DNA of 64,000 bases from Limnephilus marmoratus (Eukaryota > Arthropoda > Insecta > Trichoptera > Limnephilidae), in the NCBI GenBank assembly GCA_917880885.1, contig OU862906.1:61546665-61610664 (forward strand). The letters are read 5' to 3'. This document shows, in pieces, positions 11,266 through 26,200 of this stretch; positions within the stretch are counted from its first letter, which is position 1; the number at the start of each line of letters is the position of its first letter. The notes under the pieces are model-generated. The model was not told the DNA's origin and searched no databases. It worked only from the letters and a program-made list of their open reading frames with translations. Made by a program: the position numbers and the translations under genes.

Positions 11266-14200
11266 GTAAAATACTATTGATTTACTGACTTCATATTGTC
11301 AGTGTGTTTCAACCAATTTTTGAATTTTTTCACAGACAAATATCATTTCAGGATTACTTACACTGTTGATTACTTATCTCGGCTCTGATTTATTAGTTTT
11401 ACGGTAGCAGACGTGGCACGGAGCATAATGTTCAGCGCACATTGTGATAAAATATGCAAATTTTCTTTCCATGCGTTTTCTAATAAAAATATGAATAATT
11501 TTTTCAGGTCATTTAATCGGTTGAGTCGTCAACTGAAAGATAAAGAGTGGAGCATTATCGATTTCACAAGGACCAAAGTTGATGCATTCCGTCGAACAAT
11601 TCCACTTTTGGGAGATCTTAAAAATCCTTGCATGAGGGAACGGCATTGGGATAGAATAAGGACTCTTATGAATAGGTTCATGTTCACGAATTTACCACTG
11701 TGTAGAATACAGATACAAAGTTGTTTAGGCTATTGAATACATTATTGGTTTTAATCTCTATTTACAGTGATTTTGATCAGAATTCTCCAGACTTCAAACT
11801 GGAAGTAATTATAAAGTTGAATTTCCAATTTTACTCTGAAGAGATATCGGAAATTTCCACAGCGGCCACGATGGAATTGAACATTGAGACTGGCCTAAAA
11901 CTTATAACAGATGTTTGGGCAAACACCATGTACGAGATGGAGTATCACAGGGATAATATCTACAGGATTAAGAGTGTGGACGAAGTTTGCCAGGTAAATG
12001 ATTAATAATCAATATATATTATAAAAGAAAGTCCAAAAAAGCGTGCGGAACGCAAAAACTCAGAAACGAGTGCCGGTACGATCAAGAGAGTTATATGGTA
12101 TGGTAGATCTCTATCCCCCCTAGGGAATAAGGGTATTCGTTTTTACCTAAAGGTCTTGCTTTTGAAGATATAAGGGCTGGAAGTTCTAAGAAGACTCTAG
12201 AATTTTCAAGAAGAGTCTGGAAGATTCCGGAAACTTCTAGAAAATTCGATAAAACTCTGGAATGTTCTGGAAGAAATGGAGGAGTATGTTAGCGAATCTA
12301 GAAGGTTCCGGAAAGTTCAAGAAGGTTCGATAAAGCTGTAGAAAGTTCTGAAAGGAGTGGAGGAGTGTGTCGGTGTGTCTAGAAGGTTCCGGAAAATTCT
12401 AGAAGGTTCCATAAAGCTGTGGGAAGTCCTATAAGGTTCGATAGGGCTGTATAAAGTTCTGGAATGAGTGGCGGAGTATGTCGGTAAGTCTAGATGGTTT
12501 CGAAAAGTTCAAGAAGGTTCGGTAAAGTTGTGAAAAGTTCTGAAAGGAATGGTGGTATATGTCGGTGGGTATAGAAGTTTCCGGAATGTTCTACAAGGTT
12601 CGTAGAAAGTTCTAGAAGGTTCCGTAAGGCTGTAGAAAGTTCTAGAAGGAGTGGAGGAGTATTTTGGTGTACGTAGAAGGTTCCGAAAAATTCTTGAAGA
12701 TTCCACAAAGCTGTAAGAATTTCTAGAAGGTTCGATAAAGCCGTGCAAAGTACTGGAAGGAGTGGCGGAGTAAGTCGGTGAGTCTAGAAGGATCTGATGG
12801 TTCACAAATGCTTAGAAAATTGTGGATGGAGAAAGTTCTAGAAGCTTTCAGAAATAAATGATGGTTAGTCTAGAAGATTCCGAAAGTTCTAGAAGGTTCG
12901 AGAGAACTATACAAAGTTCTGAAAGGAGTGGAGGAGTGTGTCGGTGTGTCTAGAAGGTTTTATAAAATTCTAGAAGGTTCCGTAATGCTGCGGAAGTTCT
13001 AGAAGGTTCTATAGGACTGTTCAAAGTTCAGAAAGTAGTGGCGGAGTATGTCAACGAGTCTAGATGGAAAGTTCTAGAAGGTTTAGAGAGTTCTAGAAGG
13101 TTCCATAAGGCTATAGAGAGTTCTGAAAGGAGTGGAGGAGTGTGTCGGTGTGTCTTGAAGGTCCCGGAAAATTCTAGCAGGTTCCATAAAGCTGTAGAAA
13201 GTTCTAGAAGATTCGATAGGACTGTACAAAGTTCCGGAAGGTGTGGCGGAGTATGTCGGTGAGTCTAGAAGGTTCGATAAAGCTGTCAAAAGTTCTGGAA
13301 ATTGTGGCGGAGTATGTCAGTGAGTTCAGAAGATTCCGGAAAGTTCTAGAAGGAGCGGAGGAGTGTGTTGGTGTGTGTAGAATGTTTGGAAAATACTTGA
13401 ATATTCCACCAAGCTGTAGGAAGTTCTAGAAGGTTCCATAAGGCTGTAGAAAGTTCTGAAAGGAGTGGAGTAGTGTGTCAGAAGGTTCTGGAAAATTCTT
13501 GAAGATTCCACAAAGCTGTAGGAAGTTCTAGAAGGTTCGATATTCTAGAAGGTTGCGGAATGTTCTAGAAGGTTCGATAAAGTTATACAAAGTTCTGAAA
13601 GGAATGGTGGAATATGACGGTGTGTGTAGAAGGTTCCGGATTATTATTCAAGATTCCACAAAGCTGTAGGAAGTTTTAGAAGGTTCGATAAAGCTGAACA
13701 AAGTTCTGGAAAGTTCTGGAAGGAGTGACGGAGTAAGTCGGTGGATTTAGAAGTTTCCGGAAAGTTCTAGAAGGTTCGATAAACCGGTAGAAAGTTCAGG
13801 AAGATTCCGTAAAGCTTTACAAAGTTCTTGAAGGAGTGGCGGAGTAAGTCGGTGAGTCTAGAATGTTCCGGAAAGTTCCGGAAGGTTCGATGAAATTGTC
13901 AAAAGCTCTGAAACGAATGGTGGAATATGTCAGTGGGCTTAGAAGTTTCCAGAATGAACTAAAAGGTTTGATAAAACTGTAAAAAGTTCTAAAAGGTTCC
14001 GTAAGGCTGTATAAAGTTCTGAAAGAAGTGGAGGATTATTTCGGCGTGCCTAGAAGGTTGCGGAAAATTCTAGAAAATGACGGTGAATCTAAAAGATTCC
14101 GAAAGTTAAAAATTTTGATAGGACTGTACAAAGTTCTGGAAGAAGTGGCGGAGTATGTCGGTGAGTCTAGAAGGTTCGATCTGTAGAAAGTTCTGGAAGG

Positions 14201-17200
14201 TGTGGCGGAGTATGTCGGTGAGCCCATAAGATTCCGGAAAGTACTAGAAATTTTGATAAAGCTGTAGATAGTTCTAGAAGGATTGGAGGAGTGTGTCGGT
14301 GTGTGTAGAAGGTTCCGGAAAATTCTTGAAGATTCCACAAAGCTGTAGGAAGTTCTAGAAGGTTCGATAAAGCTGTACAAAGTTCTGGAAGGAGTGATGT
14401 ATTAAGTCGGTGGGTTTAGAAGTTTCCGGAAAGTTCTAGAAGGTTCGATAAAACTGTAGAAAGTTCAGGAAGGTTCTGTAAAGCTTTACAAAGTTCTGGA
14501 AGGAGTGGCGGAGTAAGTCGGTGAGTCTAGAATGTTACGGAAAGTTCTAGAAGGTTCGATAAAATTGTGCAAAGTTCTGAAACAAATGGTGGAATATGTC
14601 GGTGGGTTTAGAAGTTTCCGGAAAGTTCTAGAAGGTTCGATAAAACTGTGGAAAGTTCTAGAAGGTTACGTAAAGCTGTAGAAAGTTCTGATAGGAGTGG
14701 AGGAGTGTGTTGGTGTGTCTAAAAGGTCCCAAAAAATTCTAGAAGGTTCCATAAAGCTGTAGGAAGTCCTAGAAGGTTCGAAAGGGCTGTACAAAGTTCT
14801 GAAAGGAGTGGCGGAGTATGTCGGTGACTATAGAAGGTTCGATAAATCTATAGAAAATTCTGGAAGGAGTGGCGGAATATGTCGGTGAGTCTAGAAGGTT
14901 CCGAAAAGTTTTACAAGTTTCCATAAAGGTATAGAAAGTTCTATAAGGAGTGGCGGAGTACGTCGGTGATTCTAGAAGATAAAGTTTCATAAGGTTCGAT
15001 AAAGCTGCAAAAAGTTCTGAAGGGAGTGGCGGAATATGTCGGTGGATCTAGAATATTCCAGAAAGTTTTAAAAGGTTTCATAGAGCTGTAGAAAATTCTG
15101 GAAAGCATGATGGAATATGTCAGTAGGTCTAGAAGGTTCCAGAAAGTTCTATAAGGTTCGATAAAGCTATAAGAAGTTCTGGAAGGAGTTACGGAACACG
15201 TCAGTGAGTTGAGAAGGTAAGTTCTACAAGGTTCTGTAAAGCTGTAGAAAGTTCTGGGAGGAGTGTCGTGAGTCTAGAAGTTTCCGAAAAGTTCTACAAG
15301 GGTTCAATAAAGCTGTAGAAAATTCTATAAGGAGTGGCAAAGTATTTTGGTGAGTGTAGAAAGTTCCGAAAATTTCAAGAAATTTCGATAAAGCTGTAGA
15401 AAGTTAGGGAAGGAGTGGCGGAGTACGTCGGTGAGTCTACAAAGTTCCTGAGTTCTATAAGGTTCGATAAAGCTGTAGAAAGTTCTGGAAGGAGTTACGG
15501 AATACATCAGTGAGTTTAGAAGGTTCCGGAAAGTTCTAGAAGTTTGGATAATTATATTATTAAAAAAAAAATTTGCATGCCGCTAAAGCTCAAAGACGAG
15601 TTCTGGTACGATAACGGGAGTTATATTGTGTGGTAGCCCCCTATCCTTCATCCACGAAAAAAGTTCCCATTCTTACCTTAAGGGCGTGCTTTTAAAGATA
15701 TAAGGGCTGGAAGTTTGGCTCCGTTGAAATTTCTAGAACAGTTCAAAAATTCCAGAGTATTCTTGAGCATTCCACCACATTCCAGAACATCTCGAAACAT
15801 TCTGGAATGTTCAAGAATAGGATGGAACTTCAGGAACATACTGGAATAGCCCAGATCATTATGGAACATTCCAAAATACTCCTGAATGTTGTGGAATGAT
15901 CTGGAATATTATTCTGTAACATTTGATTTTTTTTTGTATGGGGATATCCATATGGGGTATATAAAGTAAGATCCGTCGTGGATTCGAACGTCAATTCAAT
16001 CTCACATCAACTCCATGAGTGATGTCGGACACCCCAGTCAGAGTATTTGAGAGCATTCCACAACGTTCCAGAACATCCCGGAACATTCTGGAAAATTGTG
16101 GAATGTTCGAGAATAGGGAATCGGGAACATCAATGTGAAACATTCCAGAACACTCTCGAATGTTTTCCTGAGCGAAGCCGGGTAACCCAGCTAGTGTTAA
16201 TAATAATGCAGTACTCTACTGCTCGCTTATCCGTCAACTACTACACATAGAGGGTGTTGCACCATCCTCCTCGTAGATTATCCATACAATAATATTTATT
16301 TAAAAAGTCTAAGTTTACTATTAGGTACTTGAACTCATGAATAGTGGCTATGTATAGGATAAGTTAGCCTAGTTTTTTTACCTGTTGCGAGTATTTGATT
16401 GTTTATTTATTAATATTCATTATCGAATGGATAAGCTATCAGGAGGATGGTGAAATGCCCCCATAATCTGTCACTATTTTTACTAGTTGAAAGCACAAAA
16501 TCAAGCTCTGTAATTTGTAGGTCAAATTCTGTAGTTCGCCGGGTGCCTAGACTTGAGCACCAAGCTTTGTATGCCAAAAGTTTGGGGTATAATTTTACAC
16601 AATCTATTACAGTAATAGATTTCATATGTGAGAGTAAACTAGACCTTTTTCGTTATTTGTTTTCGGGGTGTTATGCCGTGTTGCGCACTATGGCACAACA
16701 TCCCAAAAACAAATAACGAAAATGCTTTTGGCCGTGAAAATCTTAAAACGTATTAAACTAGACCTTATTTATTTATTTATCTAGTTTGCTCTCACATACC
16801 ATTTTACTAGTCACCAGGGTTTATTATTGTTGTTTTAGGACATTTCGGTTAGTCCTCTTTGTGTTCTAGCAAGTTTCTGTTTGTTTCGTTCTGCCACGTT
16901 TTTTTTAAAGTAAGTTTATGAAATGGAGTCTTCTCGCAAGCGTAAACAAGACATCTTGACTTTAAACCAAAAAAATTTTAAGAAAGATCGATGGCGATGT
17001 ATGCACTATAATCCATCGCTCTCATTAAATGGATACTTGCTCTGTTTTGGGATGGCCGATTAGTGAGAGAGTACTGTAAATATATGCCTACTGTTATGGG
17101 TCAAGAGGAGACAGCATAATTTTAGTTATAATCTTTTGTTATTTAGTTTCTAGAGGACCATCAAGTCTTGCTGTCTTCAATGAAGTCTACTAAATACGTG

Positions 17201-20200
17201 GAGCCTTTCATCGTTGAAGTTGAGTACTGGGAAAAATCTCTTGGATACGTCGCTGAGGCCATTGAAGTAAGCCCTGATTTCATTAATTAATATTAAATTA
17301 GATTTATTAGGGATAGCTTATTGAACCTTATGAACCTCATTGTAATATATCATTGAAAAAGACTATATCAATAACTCTAAATGAAAGTATGAAACAGAGT
17401 CTGATTCAAGGTAAAGACAAGAAAATTAAAAGGTAATGGTCGCAACTTAAATGTGAGTAGGTACATAATTCATAAATTAAAATACGAGATCGTTAAAACT
17501 GACCAAATTTAATATGGTCTCAATGCCTCAAATTGGTAGAGTCGCAAGTCCCAGTAAGACTAGAGGATGTCCCAGTTTCAATCGTTACCTTTTGAAGTGA
17601 AACTTCTTTAGCCCCGTTAGCGGTTTGAAATTCGGATGAAACGGAGACGAAAATTTATTATTTGACGGTCCTCGGTTCGAATATAATGTGGTAAATTCAC
17701 GACTACGCACGGGCCTCTAATAGCGCCGTGGTAGGCAGAGCCCGACTCTCAGCGCCCAGAGAGACATCCAGCGAACAGAGGTTCAAAACCTACCAAGTCC
17801 AAAATCTACAAAGTAAAATCAATATCCAATCTTCAAACCACTTTAAAATAAACAGGCAAAAGAAAAGAAAACGACATCTAGCGACTTTCTAGTTTCTCAT
17901 CTACTGCATGTGAATTGCATACCTACTCACTGATTTTTTTAATTTTCTGTGTCTTTTTCTGTTTGATACTTTCATTGAGAGTCGTTGATATTATCTTCTT
18001 CAATAATTAAATTCATATTTTGTATAGTTTATTTATATACTTGTAACATTTTCAATCCTATAATTTTTGCTTTTGTTTTTTTCTGTAGGTGGCATTGCAA
18101 GTCCAGCGCAGATGGTTGTATTTGGAAAACATTTTCTTTGGTGAAGATATAAGGAAGCAATTACCGGCGGAAAGTCAGAAGTTTGATAATTTATCTTCTG
18201 AATGGAGAGATATAACATCCAAGTTAGTATGCACACTGCAAACTGTCATTATTTATTTATTATTCAGTCTCCATAAAATAAGTTATGTATGAGACTATGA
18301 AATATGATGGATTCATCAATATATTGCAGGGAAGATTAAAAATGTAGAACATTAAAGGTACAACAAATGAGAAGTAGCAAAAAAATGATATGGAAACAAT
18401 CAAATAGTAGAATTAAGTAAATAGCTTTAAAATACCAAAGACAACAATTCCAAATGAACATGCAAAAGGCGACATTATTGTGTTACTTTACATTGGCACA
18501 CTAAAAAAGGTTGATAGGAAATCGAACAAAGTAGAAGTGTAAAAAGGGAGGCAATATTTCAATATTTTGACAAAATCTGCTTGGCATATTAACCCTTGAT
18601 TTACCCGGTGACTTCATACATACACAATTTGCCTAGTGGAGTCCTCAGGACTCCAGGAAATAAAATCATGAATTAAGCATGAAATAAACACTTTTTTAAA
18701 TGAAATGCTAGTTATATTTATTTATTGTACATTTGGTTTTACAATGGCATAATATATTTTTACAAAATTGTAGAATCACAACCTTTTATCAAGGAACTTC
18801 TAGAATGTGGCACTTTTTGTAACAAAATTGCGAACCTAACTTCTAGTCTCAACATTTCAAAACTAAACAATTTTTCAAAGTAATTTTTAAAGAAATATAA
18901 CAAAAACATAATCAATTCTTATAAAAAGCAAAAGAAAGAACATGGTTCAAAAAATAAAGTAATCACTCTAGTGGAGTCGCACGGACTCCACTAGAGTGAT
19001 TACTTACCAATCGGAGCCGCGCGCATCGACGTTCGCTCTCCCCCGCGTTTAACGCATCACTGCGTGAAGGTACTGGAACGCACAATTTGTAATTCCAAAA
19101 ACTAACGGTTTTATGAGCGCTGAAAGTTTTCAATGGAGTCCCAGGGACCTACCGGGTAAATTAAGGGTTAAGAATAAAATTGTGAAAAGCTAAAACTTGT
19201 TTTTCAGTATGTACAAAGGAAAGAATGCAATTGAAGCATGCTTCTACAAGCCGTCTCCCTTTCTATTAAACAACCTGAACAAAATCATTGATGACTTGGA
19301 GGGCATTCAGAGAACATTGGAAAGATATCTGGAGACCAAGAGAATGCTATTCCCCCGGTTTTATTTTATTTCCAACGATGATCTGTTGGAAATCCTTGGC
19401 AATTCCAAAAAACCACATTTGATTCAGACGCATCTTAAGAAGTTATTTGACAACTTGAACAAAATGATACTCGATAAGGTATAACTCCTGTACATTTTAA
19501 TTTCTTCATGGTCGGTTAGTTAATCATAATCAACATGTATACAAAGGTAATGTTTGTAACAATGTATGATTATTTGTTTATAGACTAATGCCGGAGTACC
19601 GGTAGCGAAGGGCATGATGTCAGAGGATGGTGAAACGCTAGAATGGAAAGGGAATGTGATATTGGATGGACCTGCTGAAATTTGGCTAAGTAACTTGGAA
19701 ATTAGCATGAGAGCTGTGCTGAAATTGGTAAGAGACTTTCAAAATCTCATCTATACATACTAATATTATAAATGCCAAAGTGCACTTGTTTGTTTGTTAT
19801 GCAATCACGCCTAAACCACTAAACCGATTTTAAAAATTCTTTCACTAATAGAAATCTACATTATACGCGAGTAAAATAGGCTGTATATAATGGCAAGCTC
19901 TGGCATATATTAATGTATTATATTTATTATACGTTTATTGTCAAATAAATTTCCTGACAAAAGCGAAAGCTTACTCAGACGGTTGTCGTGGAAACGATGT
20001 TGACATATTTCCAGGAAATTTTATTTCAGGCGTCATAGTTAATATCTATCTATCTATATATATAAATACAAATGAATCGCCAAAATGTATGTACATGCGT
20101 AACTTCCGAACGACTGTACCAAATTGGATAATTCTTTTTTTTTGTGTTTGTTATTGTCAGGACAAGGTTTGTATAAAACTACTGGTGTGCTATGGCATTA

Positions 20201-23200
20201 TGAAATTTGTATTAAAAAATTGCAATAAGTGGCATGCGAGCTGTTTGAACTGAAAGTACCGGGAATGAATGTATGGAATGCTTGAGGGGGGGGGGGTTGT
20301 GGGAGGGGGGAGGTGGGAGGGGGAGAAGAACTCGGGGAGGGGAACCCGGAAGGGGGAAGGGGAACCTGGGAAGGGGGAGGGGAACTCGGGAGAGGGGTTT
20401 GCGGGATGGGAGGAGTGGAGTGGGGAGAAGGAAGGTGGAGGAGGCGGAGTGGGAACGCGAGAAGGGAAGGGGACACGGGAGAGGAAGGGGGAACAGGACG
20501 AATGGGAAAGGTCACGCAGGGAGAAACAATTTCTTTATTAAATGGCATAGCAACACATGCGGGGTACCAGCTAGTAATATATAATCGGTAATTTTATTTA
20601 CCTAGGTAACAAATTTTATACTTATTATTTTAGACTTTGCTTCAAACAAGGGCTGCGTTAAAGAAGGCCGGTGTTCAGAGAGAAAAATGGATCAATGAGT
20701 GGCCAGGACAGTTAGGAATTACATGTAGTAAGGTATGATAAAATATATTAACCACTTTACAATTTTACCTTACATTTAAAATTTAGGTGCACTGCATTAG
20801 TGATGTTTGGTTTTGTAGATGCAATGGACAAGCGATTGCATCCGCCATCTTTGCCTATGCAGACTGGCAGGAGAGAGAAAGCCCATGAAGAAGCTAAGAA
20901 AGAAACAAAACCGCATTTTGCAAACTCTGCTGGTCATGAGTCGTAAAGATATTCCCAAAATGCTTAGACTTAAAGTCAATGCACTGGCAGTCATTGAAAT
21001 ACATTCGAGGGATGTGGTGGATAAGCTTTATAAGATAAGTGAGTAATTATGTAATATGACTGTAGTTAATTAACAATTTGAGATAGATGATAGTCAAAGT
21101 AGTAAAGGTGCTGGGAAACATTCAAGATAAATTGTCTTGAACCTCAATGATCTTGACAGACAAGTTTGCCATAGTATAAAATAATTATTATAATAATAAA
21201 AACATTTATTTTTCAATAGATTTTTATAACATTAAACACCTTTGTTTTTAAAATAATATTTTTTTATAGAATATTTTATTTAGCTATAAAATTTAACATC
21301 TTATAGATATCTAATATAATCAATAATAATCCAATTAATAAAATTATTGATTCTATTGAGCGCTTTTATTATTACCGTGACTACCCACATTTACGGTACC
21401 GTGATGGCAAAAAAGGCAATAAACATACATTCCTTTTCGCTATAATGCTGCAGCTCTTTCTTACACATTAAATAATGGTGAGACAAAAGGTGAGACACAC
21501 ATATACATGTGACTGTCTCCTCCAAAGTACTACTTTTTTCCTTTGGAGGAAACTACGGCGAAGGAATTGCGTTTCATTTTCTTTATACGTGCGAGGGAGA
21601 TGTATAATAATAATTTATGTGTCCTTTGGGGGGGTGTTTGACTCACCATTTGTCTCATTTTCGACTGTTGTTATTTAGTGTGTAAGAAAGAGCTGCAGCA
21701 TTATATGTTTAAGAACAAAGCAAAACCATCAGTGCATTGACATTTGAAAATTTTGAATTTGTGAAATTCACTCACACTTCAATATTATCGTTGTAACTAT
21801 ATTCCATACTTTCAAAATTATCATCACGGCTAGTAGTATTGTAGGAGTTTACAGAGACGTCACAGTGCTGTGTGTGAGAGAGATGCAAGAAAATTATTAC
21901 TTTTTTTCTTTGGAGGAAACAGACATACGTACATAGTGTATCTCCTCTTTATTGCGATAGTTTATTGCCTTTTTTGTGCCGTCACGGTATCGTAATCTTG
22001 GATAGCCACGGTAATACTAAAAATGCTCATTGACAAATGGGTCACTGCCCAGCTGTACATCAGGATATCTCCCGGAATACAGCTAGTTTTCAGCAGTGCC
22101 GAATTAGACAAATTCACAACACAAAAAATGATCTCCTGCAATAACTCCACCAAACTCATGTAAAATTGTGAGCAAAATTATTTATTAATTTTAATACTAT
22201 TCAAAATTATGAGGGTTTCGGTAGGACGTAGGTGACGAACAGAGACACACATAATGTGTATCAGAGCTAGAAGGATATAGACTTGGCCCGGCAATATTGT
22301 CATAATGTCGGTAGCCAAGCGAACTCACCAGCCGTATATCGACGAAAATAGGCAATATACAACAAACTTGCGTAATCTACGAAATTTCGACGGAAACACA
22401 TTGCTAGCAAGAAAATCGTAAAAAATTGCTTGTTTATCAGAGCCTTAACATTATGATTTTGAAAATTATTTTTCAAGGTTGCATTGATGTGACATCTTTT
22501 GATTGGTTTTCCCAATTGAAGTTCTTCTGGGATACGGGTAAAGATGATTGTGTAATCCGGCAGACTAATACCCAATTTTATTACACATACGAGTACATCG
22601 GCAACTCTGGGAGACTGGTCATCACACCTCTCACTGACAGGTTTGTAAAACGAACTACTTCATTTTGTCCATCACATTACCTTATGCTGATTTGTTTGTT
22701 ATTTCTGTAGGTGTTACATTACCCTGACGACAGCCTTGAATCTTTTTCGAGGGGGCAGTCCCCAGGGCCCCGCTGGGACAGGTAAAACAGAGACTGTTAA
22801 AGATCTAGGCAGAGCCCTGGCCAGATGGGTCGTGGTCACCAACTGTTCCGATGGACTTGACTACAAGAGTATGGCTAAATGTTATGCAGGTAAATTCTTG
22901 ACTTCAAACACAGAGTCAGATTTAATAATCTATACCAGACATTACCATTGAATACCTGGCCAGGCGTTGTTATTAAACTTGGTTAATCTTTTAGGTATTG
23001 CGCAGTCTGGTTGCTGGGGGTGTTTTGATGAATTCAATCGTATCAACATAGAGGTGCTCTCAGTTGTAGCCCAGCAGATTCTATGCGTCTTGCTCGCCGT
23101 TTCCCAAGGCTTGAAGCGATTTGTATTTGAAGGCTGTGAAATAAAACTTATCAATGCCTGCGGTATTTTCATTACTATGAATCCTGGGTTAGTACCTAAT

Positions 23201-26200
23201 TGCATTCGTACACTGAAACAATTATTATAAATAAAGCAATCATTTATTACAAACCTTTTTTTGTTGTTGTTTTTGTTTATTATAGATATGCCGGAAGAAC
23301 AGAATTACCGGACAATTTAAAGTCTATGTTTCGTCCCATTTCTATGTGCGTTCCGGACAATCTTATCATTGCCGAAAATACACTTTTCAGTGATGGCTTT
23401 CAAGAATACAAGAGTGCCGCTAAAAAGGTTAATAAATCATGTAAATTTATTATTTATATTAATAATTGCTCTTCATTTATTTACTTTTATTATTTCTGTA
23501 TACTTGAATTATTTCCATAGTGATATTAATGTATTACAGGTGTTTACCCTATATGAACTGTGCAAGCGTCAATTGTCCAAGCAAGATCACTATGATTTTG
23601 GGCTGCGTTCTATGGTAGCTTTGTTACGATATGCTGGTGTTAAGAGGAGAACTCATCCTCACCTACCAGAGATGGAGGTAAAGAAAGTACATTATTTCCA
23701 TATAAATCAGTTTCTTGGAATCCTTGGTTCAATTTACTTATTGAACTCTGAATCCTTGTAATATTACGGAGTGATTGGGTGTGTTGGTCAAATTTTGACC
23801 AGCCCTCGATTAGACATAGACAAATAAGGCCGAACACGATACATTCTATAATTTATAATATAGCATGGAACTAATAAGCCCTGGATGGAAACTACTTGAG
23901 AAAAATTTGAAGCTGCGAGGTGAGAGGGAAGATATATGAAAAATGTCAAAATCCTTTTTAAAATTTTTTTTTACATTAGCTCCACACAGGAAGCCCTGAG
24001 GAAAATAATTCCTCTCAGGGCTTATGTCATCTTTGGGGATGCTGTGTGGAGGGTCTTTTAGAAAAGGAAGCAGAGGAAGACATATAGTGGTATTAAGATG
24101 GCCGTGAATAATTTTAGGTAAACATATTAGATCAGTCAATTGCCTTCTAGTTTTAATGGTATGGTCATGTAGTCCAAGTTTGAAGGATAACATTCTTAGT
24201 ATTTTTTTTTTAACTGATTCTACAATGTTTTCATATTTGCAGTAATGTGGATTCCAAATAGTGCTTTCATATTCAAGTATACTTCTAATTAAGGCATTGT
24301 AAAGAGTTAGAATTGATTGAGGATATTTGAAAGGTTTACATATTCTGTGAATAAATCCCATAATTTTTAATGATTTACACTTAATGTCGTTAATATGTAC
24401 ATCAAATATGAATTTAGAATCAAGAGTGATTCCTAGATCCCTTATTGAAGACACTTTTTTGAGAATAATATTATTGATAACATAAGAAAACTCCTTTATA
24501 ATTCTATTTCTAGTGAAGTTTAAAATGTAACATTTTTGAACAATAGGTAATGACAATCTTACCAACACTGCTCCTTTTATTCACAATTTCCTAACCATAG
24601 TTTGGTGTATTACAGATTGTGATATTGGCTATGAGGGATATGAATACTGCAAGATTAACAGCTAAGGATGTGCCACTCTTTGATGGTATAATTAAGGACA
24701 TTTTCCCAGACAGTTCAGCCCCAGTTGTGGACTATGAAATGATTCATAATGGCATCATTGCAGAAATGAAATTAGTTGGACTGCAAACTATAGCCATTGG
24801 ATTGCTTAAAGTAATACAAGTCATGGAAACAAAGGTACTACTTTCACTTCCACTTAGTAGATTATAATATTTAACTACCTACTTACAGTTTGTCAAATAA
24901 GAGTAGAAAACATAGGAGGGCGCCACTGTTGATCAAATGGCAATGCTAAACACCTAACTCATGGTGTTAAATATGTTTATGCTATAGAATTCTCGTCATT
25001 CAACTATGGTCCTTGGCGACACAAACACTGCAAAGTCAGTCACTTGGAGGATCCTGTTGAGCACCCTGACTCGCTTAAAAAGGGAGAATAAACCAGGCTT
25101 TGAACTGGTCAGATACTATCCCATCAATCCGAAGGCACTTAACTTGGCTGAGCTGTATGGGGAATACAACCTCGCTACTGGAGAGTGGACAGACGGCGTC
25201 ATATCCTCCGTAATGAGAACTATTTGTCAAGGTACATATTAATTTGTTTTACAATAATTGTTGACTGCATTAAATATATGTCGTTATACCTGAGACATAG
25301 AATAAAGAAGAACATTGAACCCACGGCTGTGTGAGGAAACAAATAGAAAATCATGGTAATATAATTACCTCTGAAACTAATGTTGCATCAACTTGTATAG
25401 ATACACTAAAGCCATATACACAATTAAAATTATTCTCTACAAATATTCGCAGCATAGATAAGAACTTCAACAGTCTACTAGTAACGCTTGCTGACTTGAA
25501 TAATATATTTGACATAATAATTTTAACAGAATGTTGGATCAAATCAAATTATACTCACAAAAAAATTACAGGATTTACTGTTTTCAATACATTGAATAAC
25601 AAGACACAGTCAGATGGAGTAATCGTCTATGTAAAATCCGATCTCTACCCGACCATCTCTGAATTATCCGTCGACAATGCCAACTGCCTTAAAATAAAAA
25701 TAAACCAGACCACCATTCTTGCACTATACAGGTCACCTAAACAACAAAATGTTTCAGCCTTCCTTAAATCTTTAGACGTGGCATTATTGAACTGTAGAAC
25801 AAATGAAGAACTAATGGTAATAGGCGACATTAACATAGATTTACTTAAGCCCATGTCAACACAAACACTCGACTATAAAAACCTAATGACTCAATACGGG
25901 CTTGTTTCTTATATTAATGTCCCAACTAGAGTAACCGACATGACCAAATCATGTATTGACCACATATTCCTAAGAACAAAAAAAAATTCTAAAGGAATTG
26001 TTTATCAATCAACTATAACTGATCACTTCTCAATAGTAATTGGCCTCATGAATAAAAAATCCACTCCCATTACCTCATGTGAAAATACATTAAAGACTAC
26101 GATCAATTTTGAGGAACTAACCTCCAAAATTAAATTAGAAAATTGGCTCTCTGTTGTAAATTCTTCAGATGTAGATGTTGCATTTAATAAATTTTCTGAA

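Noticed and set aside
12490..15507. Minus-strand ORFs with [17 protein letters not shown] repeats
   Set aside because: Satellite translation; frame breaks at random and the repeat is better explained at DNA level.
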